Shown here: positions 24,621-34,045 of the stretch, one piece after another
How the letters are laid out: each line of letters opens with the position of its first letter
Position numbering within the stretch: position 1 is the stretch's first letter
Source: Rosa chinensis
Lineage: Eukaryota; Streptophyta; Magnoliopsida; Rosales; Rosaceae
Length of the DNA: 64,000 nt
Direction of reading: 5' to 3'
Assembly (NCBI RefSeq): GCF_002994745.2
Contig: NC_037090.1
Location: 29,742,501-29,806,500, forward strand
The notes under the pieces: model-generated
Database searches by the model: none
What the model saw: only the letters and a program-made list of their open reading frames with translations
What the model was told of the DNA's origin: nothing
Made by a program: the position numbers and the translations under genes

Positions 24621-27345
24621 ATGTGGGTTTTAGGGTTTGGGATGGCCAACGTCATAGATATTTCGAACAGTGAGGATTCCGGGTCTGACGTGTCGTTCAG
24701 CGTGGCGGATATGACCTTTATTGACTCGTTGCGTCCGTCTGCCCATGCAGGAACCTCACTGCCAGAACCGCTTGAAGTTGAGCCACTTCGGACCATCCCC
24801 TGGGAAATAGCTATGGATCGTGGCTCGCGACCAGAGAGCTCTAGGGCAGGTGAGTTGGCTAGGCGTGACGAGCGCTTGGCGAGCAATAGCGCTGCTAGCG
24901 GCTCCGCTGGCGAAGGGGAAGCGCCGGGCCAAAATGTCGAGTCGGCGTGGTACCTCTCAGATGGCACCGCCGTCGACGAGGCAGGTGGGCGGATGGATGC
25001 CGCCGCTGTTAACCGGATGAAGCGGACGTTCCGGTTGCCGGGCTCGGTGAAGCTGCGCCCCCCGACAGCGGATGAGAAGGCCTCGATGCTCCCAGCGGGA
25101 TGTGCTGCCGTGCACGAGGCCATATTCCGCCAAGGAGTGACATTCCCGCTAGTGCCCAATCTCCAAATTCTTGTGTGCGAGTTTGGGCTTGCCTTTGGGC
25201 AGATCTGTCCCAACATGTGGCGGTTGCTGTTGGCGATGAACTCCCTGTGGCGCTTGTCGGGGTGCGAGGGGCCTACCGTGGCGGAAGTGCTTCACTTCTA
25301 CGAACTAGTGTATGTGAAGCGCCGAGGTTGCAGAGGGTGCGTGAACCTAAGCCGCCGCCAGGGAGCGCCCAAGTTGATTGAGAATTTAAGGGACTCAATG
25401 TCCTACTGGCGGGGGACTTTCTGCGTCGCCACAGACGGCTGGGAGTACCATACTAGGTCGAATGTGGAGGGGCCGACGTTTAAGACTAAGTCGGAATTCC
25501 AGCCCATCCGAGGTTGGCAACTAGTTTCCGCTAAAACTAACTGGCGGTTTCAAACTTTTGCAAACCTGCGGTTTTTGCTAATGATTATTGTGTTTGTGCA
25601 GCGGGACTAAGGTATATTCTGACGCGCGAAGAGGAGTGTCGCGTGGCGAGGATCCGCGGCTGCTGGCGGAACCGCAATTTGCTTGACTTCCGTCTTCTGA
25701 CCGGTTGGGAATTGCTGGTCGACCTGGGGCTAACTCGCTCTATTGGTGAGAGCCACTCCGCCACACCTCACCACCTTTTTTTTTTTTTTTTTTTTTTTTT
25801 AATCCGGACTGACGGGTGTTTGTGTTTTTCTTTTCAGAAACCCCGCCCGGTAACAAATCCAGTCGCGACGCTTTCGAAAAAGCAATGGATCGCGCCGAGA
25901 TAGAAAATTTTCTGGAGGCTATGTATGCCGAGGGGTTGGCGGCCCAGCAGACGGTGGTGAACCCGGAGACGCTGGTGCTGAGCCAGTCTGAGGTTGCGGT
26001 GGAGCTGCCGATGCCGCACCACTCCCACCTGGGTGAGGATGGCCTGCCGGTAGTGCAGGCGGACACTCAAGTGGGTGGCGGGGAGAGGGGGAATGTTGGT
26101 ACAAGGCCGCGGGAGCGGATGCCTACCACCCGGCGCGGTCCTCAAAAGAAGACGGTGCAGCCGACGGTGACTGCCACCGAGTCCCGGGGTGAGCCGCCGG
26201 TGCGGGTGACGAGGACCGCTGCTGGGACACAACGGGCGTTGGAGAGAAAACGCCGGCAGCCTGACTCCCCCGTCGAGGAAGAGGAAGAAGAGGTGGTGAT
26301 CGGAGTCCGCCAACAGAAGAAGGCTCGAGAAGCTGCGTCGAAGGGTGCAGTGGCGGAGGGGGAGGCAGCAGCCGTCAGTGATCTGGACTCCTTTGCCGAG
26401 TATGCGCCATTCATGACAGAAGGGGAGCGGGCGTTCCTTTTCCATTTGTGCGAGCGGCTGGGGTTCGGGGGTCTGGCGGGCATATCGCGCCCGACGGCAA
26501 TTGACCAATCGCCCTTCAGCTCGGCGTTTGGTCAAATATCTGCGGGGTTACATGATATGTTCGAGGCGGCGTCTAAGCAGCCCCGGATTGAGGAAGAGCT
26601 CAGGGGGGAGATCGGAGGTCTCCAGAGGGAGCTGGCGGAGGCCAAGGAGAGATTGGTGGAGGCCGAGCAGGGGCTGGCCAAGGCGGAGTGTGACTATGCG
26701 GACGCCCGCGGCAAGCTTAACGCGGCCATAAGGCGGGACGTGGAGAGGAATGAACGCGTCTCCCAGTTGGAGCAGGAGATCGCATTGCTGCAGGAGCGGA
26801 TAGCCGCTAAAGATAAGAAGCTCATCATTGTGCAGCGGGAGTCTGCCGCCAGACTGGGTGAGATGCAGCGGCTGGACGGGGAGGTCAACCGCCTGAAAAA
26901 TGAACAGAGTTCTTCTGCAGCCGCCGCCGTTGAAGCGTTCAAGATGTCGGCGGAGTATAAAAAGACATTGACCGAAGCGGCGAAGTCTGGGGCCCGGGCA
27001 AATATAGACATGTTGACGCGGAAGGGCGCCATTGACTTTGTAAAGGCGTCACAGCCCGACGCGCCGGTGGTCGAGGGTGTCCCGCCGGAGACAGAAGTCG
27101 TGCCTCCCACTGCGGCAGGTACTCATTCGGGCAGCGGGGAAAGTGGCTCCCATCCGCCGGAAAGGTCCCAGCAGACTCCCCAGCAGACCCCGTCGGAGGT
27201 GTCACGTGCCGGATTTCTGGAGGCACACACCCGGGCGGATGGTACAATGGAGACTCCCAGTCCGACAGCTCGAGGGTCCGATCAGGCGAGCCGATCGGTC
27301 GTGCCGCCGCCAGTTGAAGCCGGAGAAGCCGAAGACAACCGCTGA
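24621..27345 (+). CDS. Spliced antisense gene (aORF) of the Tat gypsy element
   Basis: Runs opposite to gag-pol. I infer three exons, 24621-25512, 25602-25745 and 25838-27345. Introns of 89 and 92 bp have GT/AG ends (CGAG|GTTGG to TGCAG; ATTG|GTGAG to TTTCAG), and the frame is kept throughout, giving about 847 aa (840 from the second Met at 24642). The N-terminal part has an acidic/serine-rich start (DISNSEDSGSD), the middle has W-rich and KR-rich stretches, and exon 3 holds a basic region (KKARE), then a long coiled coil (about residues 580-720) and a P/S/T-rich tail. I recognise no enzymatic motif. An antisense ORF in this position is known for Tat elements but its role is unknown. The long frame and clean splice sites argue for selection on the protein. 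Confidence 0.75.
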
Positions 27346-27768
27346 AGCCAGCTGAGACTTCCATAGGGTTTTTTTTTTTTTTTTTTTTTTTACTGTAATA
27401 ATGAACTATTTTGGGTGGGGAGTCCCAGTCCTGAAATGAAATTTCAGAGTTTGACGTTTGTCATGATGTGTTTGTACCGCTAGAGTTTTGACGTAGAGAT
27501 TTTTCTTTTGCCAAGCAATGAAACATTAAAGGAATTAAAATTGGTCCAAGTGCACCACGTAGCGGACGTGGTCCGCTGACGATTCCTGGCGTTGCCAGTT
27601 GCCCTCAGTGCTAGACTTGGTAACAATGGTTTGAATAATTCCTCGTTTCATTGATAGCTGACTGATCAGCGTTTACAAAAGAGGGGTAGTACCCGTTGGG
27701 TAGCTTCCCTTAGCTAAATATTGAACAAAAATTTAGCTAAGTCAAGATGCTCTTGGGTAGCGGCATGA

Positions 27769-30700
27769 CTATTTGTAATAATACCGAAGGTGTTCGGTAT
27801 TCCAAGGGTGGGTCGTTGTGACGCCATCCTTGTCCATTAAGTAGAAGGTGCCTGGGCTAACGACTTCCACAATTTTGTACGGACCTTCCCAAGTTGGGCG
27901 AAGCTTTGTTGGCGGTGGAATGACTTCCTTCATTACCCAGTCCCCCAGTTGGAGGTTCCGGGCCTTGACTCTGGCGTTGTAGAAACGCGATACCCGCTGC
28001 TTGTTTTGCAGGTTGCATAGGTGGGCCCTGTGTCGCCTTTCCTCCAGGAGGTCCTTGTCCAGGTTGATGCCGTCAGTGTTGGTCTCTGGGCGGTAGCCCT
28101 CGACTCTGGCGGTAGGTTGAGAGACCTCAATGGGCAGGACAGCCTCCGTTCCGAACATCATGCAGAAGGGAGTTTCACCTGTTGCGGAAGTTGGGGTTGT
28201 TCTGATGGCCCATAGAACTTCCGGGAGTTTCTCCGCCCATAGACCCTTTGCTTTGTCGAGTTTTTTCTTCAGCAGCCTTTTGATTATCTTGTTTGCTGCT
28301 TCGACCTGACCGTTGGTCTGGGGGTGGGCGACAGACGCAAAACTCATCTTAGTACCCAAGTTGGCGGTGAAAGAGATGAGCTCCTTGTTGTTGAATTGTG
28401 TGCCATTGTCGGTGATTATCGTGTGTGGGACACCGTAACGGCAGTAGATGTTCTTCCAGAGGAAGTGAATTACCTTGGCGGTAGTTATTGCTGTTAGTGG
28501 TTCCGCCTCTATCCACTTGCTGTCGTAGTCGATAGCCACTATAATGTACTTGAACTGGCCCTTGGCGGTTTGAAATTTTCCCATCAGATCCAGGCCCCAA
28601 GTTGAGTGGATCCATGGGGCGACGATGACCGATAGTGGTTCCGCCGGTGCATGCGGGATGTCAGCAAATTGTTGGCACTTGTGGCATGATCTTGCTACCT
28701 GGCGGGCATCGTCGCCGAGAGTAGGCCAAAAATAGCCTTGTCGCATTGTGCGATTGGCTAAGGATCTGGCGCCTGAATGGTTTCCGCATTCTCCGCCATG
28801 AATTGCTGCCAGAACGACCTTTCCCTCCTCTGGGGTTAGGCAGCGGAGGTTGGGATGGGTGAATCCCTGGCGGTACAGCTTGCCGTTCTGGATGTTGTAG
28901 CGGGTTGCCCTCCGCTGGAGTTGTCGCGCCTTAACCTTGTCGTCCGGCAATGTGCCGTTGCGCTTGTACTCGATGACTTCGTCCATCCAGCTGGTATTGA
29001 CCTCAATGTTGAAGATCTCCGCCAGGGTTTTTGTGATACTTGGCTTGTCAAGACATTCCACTCTTGTGTCCGCTGGACTCTGATGTGGCTGGGCGGTTGC
29101 TAGCCTTGCCAGTGAATCAGCCTTGGCGTTCTTTTCCCTGGGGATTTGTGTGATGTTATGAAATTTGAATTTCTTGAGGAGTGTCTTAACGTACCCCAAG
29201 TATGCCGCTAACTGTTGGTCCTTGGCCTGGAAGCTGTCATTGACCTGATTAACGACCAACTGGGAATCACTAAAGATGCTGACGCTGTCAGCCCCTGAAT
29301 CGATGGCGAGGAGTAGGCCGGCAATGAGTGCTTCGTATTCCGCCATGTTGTTGGAGGCTTTGAAGTTGAATTTTAGTGCGTATTCCACATTCAGCCCCCC
29401 AGGGCCCGTGAGGATGACTCCTGCGCCGCTGGCCTTGGCGCTGGCGGAGCCGTCCACATGCAGATTCCAATCTGATTGTAGGGGAGCTGGCTCCTTAGCG
29501 GTGACCATTTCCGTCCCGGGCTCATTCTCCGTGCTGGGACTGGGCTGGCGCTCAGTGAGCTCGGCGATGAAGTCCGCTACCGCCTGACCCTTCATGGCGG
29601 TTCTTGGCTTGTAGTCTATGTCAAATTCACTGAGCTCGATGGCCCACTTGCTGAGGCGCCCTGAATGTTCAGGGTTCTGCATTACCTGTCTCAGTGGTTG
29701 ATTGGTCAGCACGTGGATTGTGTGCGCTTGAAAATACTGGCGGAGGCGCCTGGCGGCAACGATGAGTGCAAGAGCTAGCTGTTCTAAGGGTGGATACCTT
29801 GTTTCTGCCCCGTTCATGCCCCTGCCGGCGTAGAAAACTGGGAGCTCGTCCTGTCCCTCCCGCCGGACAATGGCGCAACTCACCGCTGATACCGATACCG
29901 CTAGGTATATGAACAGTGTCTCTCCTTGCACAGGGATAGAGAGTAGTGGGACTGCCGCCAGGTAATCCTTCAAGCCCTGAAACGCCGCCTGACATTCTGG
30001 GTTCCAGTTGATGACCTTCTTGTGAGTTGTTTTGAGTAGTTTGAAAAATGGGGCACACCTGTCAGTGAGCCTGGAGATGAATCGAGAGAGGGCGGTTAAC
30101 TTGCCTTGGAGGCATTGGACGTGTACCTTATACTCAGGGTCTGCCAGGTCGAGTATGGCCTGCACCTTGTCCGGGTTAGCCTCGATGCCTCGTTCACTGA
30201 CGATATAACCCAGAAATTTGCTGGCGGTGACGCCAAAGAAGCATTTTTCTGGGTTGAGGCGCATGCCATAGGCCAGGAGGATGGTAACTATGATCTTGAG
30301 GTTTGCCACGTGTCCGCTGGCTTTTATACTCTTGACCAACATGTCGTCCACGTAGACCTCGATTATCTTGCCCAAATGCTCAGCGAACATAGCATTCATC
30401 AGCCGTTGATAAGTTGCTCCGGCGTTCTTCAGACCGAAAGGCATAACATTGTAGCAATAGAGGCCCTTGTCGGTGGTGAAGGTGGTACACTCCTGATCGC
30501 TGGGATGCATCTTGATCTGATTGTAACCGGAGAAAGCGTCCATCATGCTGAGGAGTTCATGCCCGGCGGTTGCGTCAACCAGCTGATCAATGCGTGGGAG
30601 AGGGAAACTGTCCTTTGGGCACGCCTTGTTGAGATTTTTGAAGTCGACACACATCCGCCACTTGCCGCTAGGCTTCTTGACCATGACCAGGTTGGAGATC

Positions 30701-33477
30701 CATTGGGGATAGATTACCTGGCGGATGAATCCAATGCCCTGGAGTTTGGCGACCTCTTCTCCTATGGCGCGGTATTTTTCCTCGTCGAAGGCCCTTCGCC
30801 TCTGCTTGATGGGATGGAAGGATGGCTTAATGGTTAGTTTGTGTGTGATGATTTCGGGAGAGATACCTGGCATGTCCGCATATGACCATGCGAAAACGGC
30901 GGCGTTGTCCCGCAGGAATTGAGTAAGTTCTGCGGCTACCTCTGGGTCTAGCTGAGCTCCTATGCGGACTGTCCGCTCTGGGTGCTCGTCAGAGATGCTG
31001 ATGACCTTCAACGATGTTTCAGGATTGACCGGTTCCTTCCTTACGTATTTCTCCTCCTCATCCCTAGGATCCTCGAAGATATCCGGTGGCGGTGCCTGAT
31101 TTCCTACCGTTAGGATTTCGTGGCGGCGGGTTGACCGCGCAATGGTGGTAGAGTAGCATTCTCGTGCCAGTTGCTGACTTCCCCTGACACAGCCTGTGCC
31201 GTTGGGTGTGGGGAACTTCATGAGAAGCATGTATCCGGCGATGATGCATTTGAGCTTGTTGAGTGCCGGCCGTCCTATGATGGCGTTATACGAACTGAAA
31301 CAGTCCACAATTATAAATTCGGTATGTGCCTCCGCCATACATGGACTGGAGCCGATGGTTAACCGCATGTAGTCAGAGCCCAGCGGTTGAGTGATATCGC
31401 CGGAGAAGCTAAGCAACGGCTCATGGTCTTGTAGTAGTTTCTTGTTCCGCTTAAGGTTGTTGTAACAACCGCTGAATATGACATTGACAGCAGATCCGCT
31501 ATCCACCAAGATTCTTCCTACTGACCATCTGTCGAGAATGGCATCGATCAGGAATGGGTCGTCATGGGGTAGATGCACTCCTCGCTCCTCCTCCTCTGAG
31601 AAGGTGATGGGCTCCCAACCAGACTTTGGGAGTTTGGTGGATCGCTCGTAGCGGATGTTACAGACTTCCTTTGGGTGATTGGCGCGTGCGTAACGCTTTC
31701 TTGCCCTGTGAGACATGTTGGTGATTGGAGCCCCGCCGTCGATGGTGTTGATGCGGCCCAGTGGCTCAATGTTGGCAATCACAGGTGGCGGTTGGCGCAC
31801 CTTGAATTGATCCATCTTGCCGTCCCGGTATAGGGTCTCAATGGTTGTTTTGAGAGCGTTGCAACTGTTGGTATTGTGACCGCTGTCCTCGTGGTACTTG
31901 CACCACATGCCGGTGTTTCTTGGCTTACCCTTTTTGGGGAATCTCGGCGAGGGTGGCGGTGGTATCTGATCCTTGCACTGATTGTAAATCTCCTCGTACG
32001 AGGCTGTGAGGACGGTGAACACTGCATACCGCTGAGAGGATTCCGTCTGCTTGTTGCGATTGTCCCCCTGGGATTGGCGGTTGCCCTTGTAGTGGTTGTC
32101 TTTCTGCCTCTTGCTTTGGTAACCGCCCTGCTGCCACTCCCTCTTCTTGTCAGCTGGCGGTGCAGTGGGGGCTTTGCTGGCGGTCTCTTGATGGCTGGAG
32201 GAGGGTTGAGATGACTTTGTTGGTGTTGCTGGTGGCGGTGGGGTTTCTCCATATGTGATAAACTCTGCCTGGGCATGAATGACCGCCTCACTCATAAGGT
32301 GATCATACGCCGCATTTGGATGATTGTAGTTGAGGTGATATAGGAATGGTCCCTTGAGGAGTCCCTGCTTGAAAGCCGCCGAAGCCATTGTTTTATCGAG
32401 ATCGCGGCACTGAGATGCTGCCGCTCGCCATCTTGTGACGAATGCCTTCAATGATTCGTCCCCTCCCTGTCTGACGCCAAACAACTGGCTCGTGTTGTGA
32501 TGACCGGCGGACAACAAGATGAATCGAGAGAGGAAAGCATGAGATAATGCGTGGAATGAGTCGATGGACCCCGGCGGACACTCGAAAAACCAACTCATTG
32601 CCTCACTATCCAGCGTTTCGCTGAACAAGTGGCACAGGGTGGCGTCATCAAATCCCTTGTTGTTGGTGACCTTCTTGAACGTGTCCATGTGGACGAAGGG
32701 ATCGGTCTTACCGCTATAATGTGACATTTTTGGGGTCTTTGCAAATGCTGGTCTGACGGCTTGCAAAATTGTGGCGGTGAATGGGCCTGGCCTGGACGCG
32801 AAGAGTGGGTTTGGGGCTGGCGCCGGGGTGCCTGCCTCCGCCAGGATTAATCTCCGTTCTAACTGCTGCATCCTCTCCAAAATTTGGGTGGTTGCGTCGC
32901 CCGCGGGGCCCGCTCGGGCGTTCCGCGGATCGAACCCCCGACCGGGAATGGGTAGATTACCCTCAGTCCTTGTTCTAGTCCTCGAGTGGTGGGTGCGCAG
33001 CGATGACTCCGCCTCCTGCTCCGGCAGGTGTGGGATAGGGGGTGGTCCCATTCCTGCCAGCTCAGGTGGGCTTAGCGGTACCTGCATTTGCACGATGGGT
33101 CCTATACCAGCGGTAGGCCGGCTGTGTCTGGTGCTGTGTGACTGCTCACTTCGTGCAGGGTTGGCGTTTGCGTCCAGCGTTCGCCTTAGCTCGTCGAAGC
33201 GTGTCATCAGCGTGGCCACTTGGTTTTGGGCCTCCGCCTTCTCCTTGCGTTCCTGCTCGCGCTCTCTGTTTGCTTTGTGGAGGTCTGCCAGCGCCAATTC
33301 ATACAAGGCGGTGAGGTCCTGACCTGGGGGACGGCTGCTGCTTGGATTTGTTTCACCGCCTGGGTTGACCGGGGTGTTGAATAGTGCACGGTTGATGCTT
33401 ACCGCTGGGCGGGCGGGTTGGGGAACGGCGGACTGGTCTGCCTGCTCCCCGATATTTCCCCCGCTACCGTTAGTCAT
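27769..33477 (-). CDS. Gypsy Gag-Pol polyprotein, uninterrupted 1902 aa
   Basis: Single frame starting 35 nt after the primer-binding site. In order: Gag (retrotrans_gag-like, about 250-400), CX3HX4HX4C-type knuckle near 530, aspartic protease LVDSGSAVN (about 656), reverse transcriptase with YVDD (about 1041), Ty3-type RNase H (about 1130-1290), a second archaeal-type RNase H beginning LHVDGSASA (about 1337-1460) with SDSQLVV, the HHCC integrase finger (about 1555-1600) and DDE integrase core with LDLMGK and TDNGTQF. There are no stops or frameshifts, so with identical LTRs this copy could be autonomous. Dual RNase H identifies the Tat lineage. Confidence 0.95.
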   Translation of the reverse strand: MTNGSGGNIGEQADQSAVPQPARPAVSINRALFNTPVNPGGETNPSSSRPPGQDLTALYELALADLHKANREREQERKEKAEAQNQVATLMTRFDELRRTLDANANPARSEQSHSTRHSRPTAGIGPIVQMQVPLSPPELAGMGPPPIPHLPEQEAESSLRTHHSRTRTRTEGNLPIPGRGFDPRNARAGPAGDATTQILERMQQLERRLILAEAGTPAPAPNPLFASRPGPFTATILQAVRPAFAKTPKMSHYSGKTDPFVHMDTFKKVTNNKGFDDATLCHLFSETLDSEAMSWFFECPPGSIDSFHALSHAFLSRFILLSAGHHNTSQLFGVRQGGDESLKAFVTRWRAAASQCRDLDKTMASAAFKQGLLKGPFLYHLNYNHPNAAYDHLMSEAVIHAQAEFITYGETPPPPATPTKSSQPSSSHQETASKAPTAPPADKKREWQQGGYQSKRQKDNHYKGNRQSQGDNRNKQTESSQRYAVFTVLTASYEEIYNQCKDQIPPPPSPRFPKKGKPRNTGMWCKYHEDSGHNTNSCNALKTTIETLYRDGKMDQFKVRQPPPVIANIEPLGRINTIDGGAPITNMSHRARKRYARANHPKEVCNIRYERSTKLPKSGWEPITFSEEEERGVHLPHDDPFLIDAILDRWSVGRILVDSGSAVNVIFSGCYNNLKRNKKLLQDHEPLLSFSGDITQPLGSDYMRLTIGSSPCMAEAHTEFIIVDCFSSYNAIIGRPALNKLKCIIAGYMLLMKFPTPNGTGCVRGSQQLARECYSTTIARSTRRHEILTVGNQAPPPDIFEDPRDEEEKYVRKEPVNPETSLKVISISDEHPERTVRIGAQLDPEVAAELTQFLRDNAAVFAWSYADMPGISPEIITHKLTIKPSFHPIKQRRRAFDEEKYRAIGEEVAKLQGIGFIRQVIYPQWISNLVMVKKPSGKWRMCVDFKNLNKACPKDSFPLPRIDQLVDATAGHELLSMMDAFSGYNQIKMHPSDQECTTFTTDKGLYCYNVMPFGLKNAGATYQRLMNAMFAEHLGKIIEVYVDDMLVKSIKASGHVANLKIIVTILLAYGMRLNPEKCFFGVTASKFLGYIVSERGIEANPDKVQAILDLADPEYKVHVQCLQGKLTALSRFISRLTDRCAPFFKLLKTTHKKVINWNPECQAAFQGLKDYLAAVPLLSIPVQGETLFIYLAVSVSAVSCAIVRREGQDELPVFYAGRGMNGAETRYPPLEQLALALIVAARRLRQYFQAHTIHVLTNQPLRQVMQNPEHSGRLSKWAIELSEFDIDYKPRTAMKGQAVADFIAELTERQPSPSTENEPGTEMVTAKEPAPLQSDWNLHVDGSASAKASGAGVILTGPGGLNVEYALKFNFKASNNMAEYEALIAGLLLAIDSGADSVSIFSDSQLVVNQVNDSFQAKDQQLAAYLGYVKTLLKKFKFHNITQIPREKNAKADSLARLATAQPHQSPADTRVECLDKPSITKTLAEIFNIEVNTSWMDEVIEYKRNGTLPDDKVKARQLQRRATRYNIQNGKLYRQGFTHPNLRCLTPEEGKVVLAAIHGGECGNHSGARSLANRTMRQGYFWPTLGDDARQVARSCHKCQQFADIPHAPAEPLSVIVAPWIHSTWGLDLMGKFQTAKGQFKYIIVAIDYDSKWIEAEPLTAITTAKVIHFLWKNIYCRYGVPHTIITDNGTQFNNKELISFTANLGTKMSFASVAHPQTNGQVEAANKIIKRLLKKKLDKAKGLWAEKLPEVLWAIRTTPTSATGETPFCMMFGTEAVLPIEVSQPTARVEGYRPETNTDGINLDKDLLEERRHRAHLCNLQNKQRVSRFYNARVKARNLQLGDWVMKEVIPPPTKLRPTWEGPYKIVEVVSPGTFYLMDKDGVTTTHPWNTEHLRYYYK

Positions 33478-33511
33478 GGTAACTGTGATGGGATGACCTT
33501 CTGTTCAAGGA

Positions 33512-33529
33512 TTCCCACAGACGGCGCCA
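33512..33529 (-). other. Gypsy primer-binding site
   Basis: TGGCGCCGTCTGTGGGAA on the minus strand, one base after the 5' LTR. The cognate tRNA is not assigned here. Confidence 0.85.
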
Positions 33530-33530
33530 A

Positions 33531-34045
33531 TGTTAATGTCTAAAAGTCTAGCGGTAGCTGGACCTTAGTTAACGCTGATCCGGCAGGCGGATCGCTATCT
33601 TTGTTGTGAAGGGTTCCCGTTACCTGTCAAATAAAATACAACGGGCGTCAGAGGGAGACCGCGCCGGGCGGTCTTCAACTCTCCGATGCCTAAGTTAGTC
33701 AATGTATTTATGTTGACAAAGTAACAGTAGGTAAGTATTGAATGCGTAATAAATGAGGAGAGAGGAGAGGACCTTTTATAGGTGAGGAAGAGGATGATCT
33801 TCTCCTTGTTTTCGATGTGGGACTGATGGTGCTTCAGTTCCCAGTTTCAGTAGCTTCTGATGCCATCTTGACACGGCGCGTGGCGGCGCGTCGGCGGTGC
33901 TTTGGGGTTGATCCGGGGCTCAGGCGGTAGCCCGGCTAACTGTCTCTACGTCAGTCACTCATATGGTGGGCGTTGGTACCCCCGGTGGTACCATGAGCGT
34001 GGCTCATTATAGCTAATTATGCTTGCAAATGGACATGCATGTACA
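33531..34045 (-). repeat. Gypsy 5' LTR (right)
   Basis: 515 bp, same as the left LTR. Its promoter TATA (CTATAAAAGG) lies at 33781-33772 on the minus strand and would drive gag-pol. Confidence 0.95.

Larger units (their letters stand above)
21700..34045 (-). mobile_element. Ty3/gypsy Tat-lineage retrotransposon, apparently complete
   Basis: 12.35-kb element on the minus strand nested in the copia integrase gene, with perfect 5-bp duplication CTTTA (21695-21699, 34046-34050). It has identical 515-bp LTRs, primer site beside the right LTR, one long gag-pol, an antisense spliced gene, a 59-bp tandem array and a polypurine tract beside the left LTR. The second RNase H plus an antisense ORF between pol and the 3' LTR are features known from the Tat/Ogre lineage. 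Confidence 0.95.

Noticed and set aside
25834..26535. 233-codon minus-strand frame in the gypsy element
   Set aside because: Antisense of exon 3 of the spliced gene in GC-rich DNA; arginine-rich, no domain.
30106..30837. 243-codon plus-strand frame
   Set aside because: Antisense of the gypsy RT region; no independent evidence.
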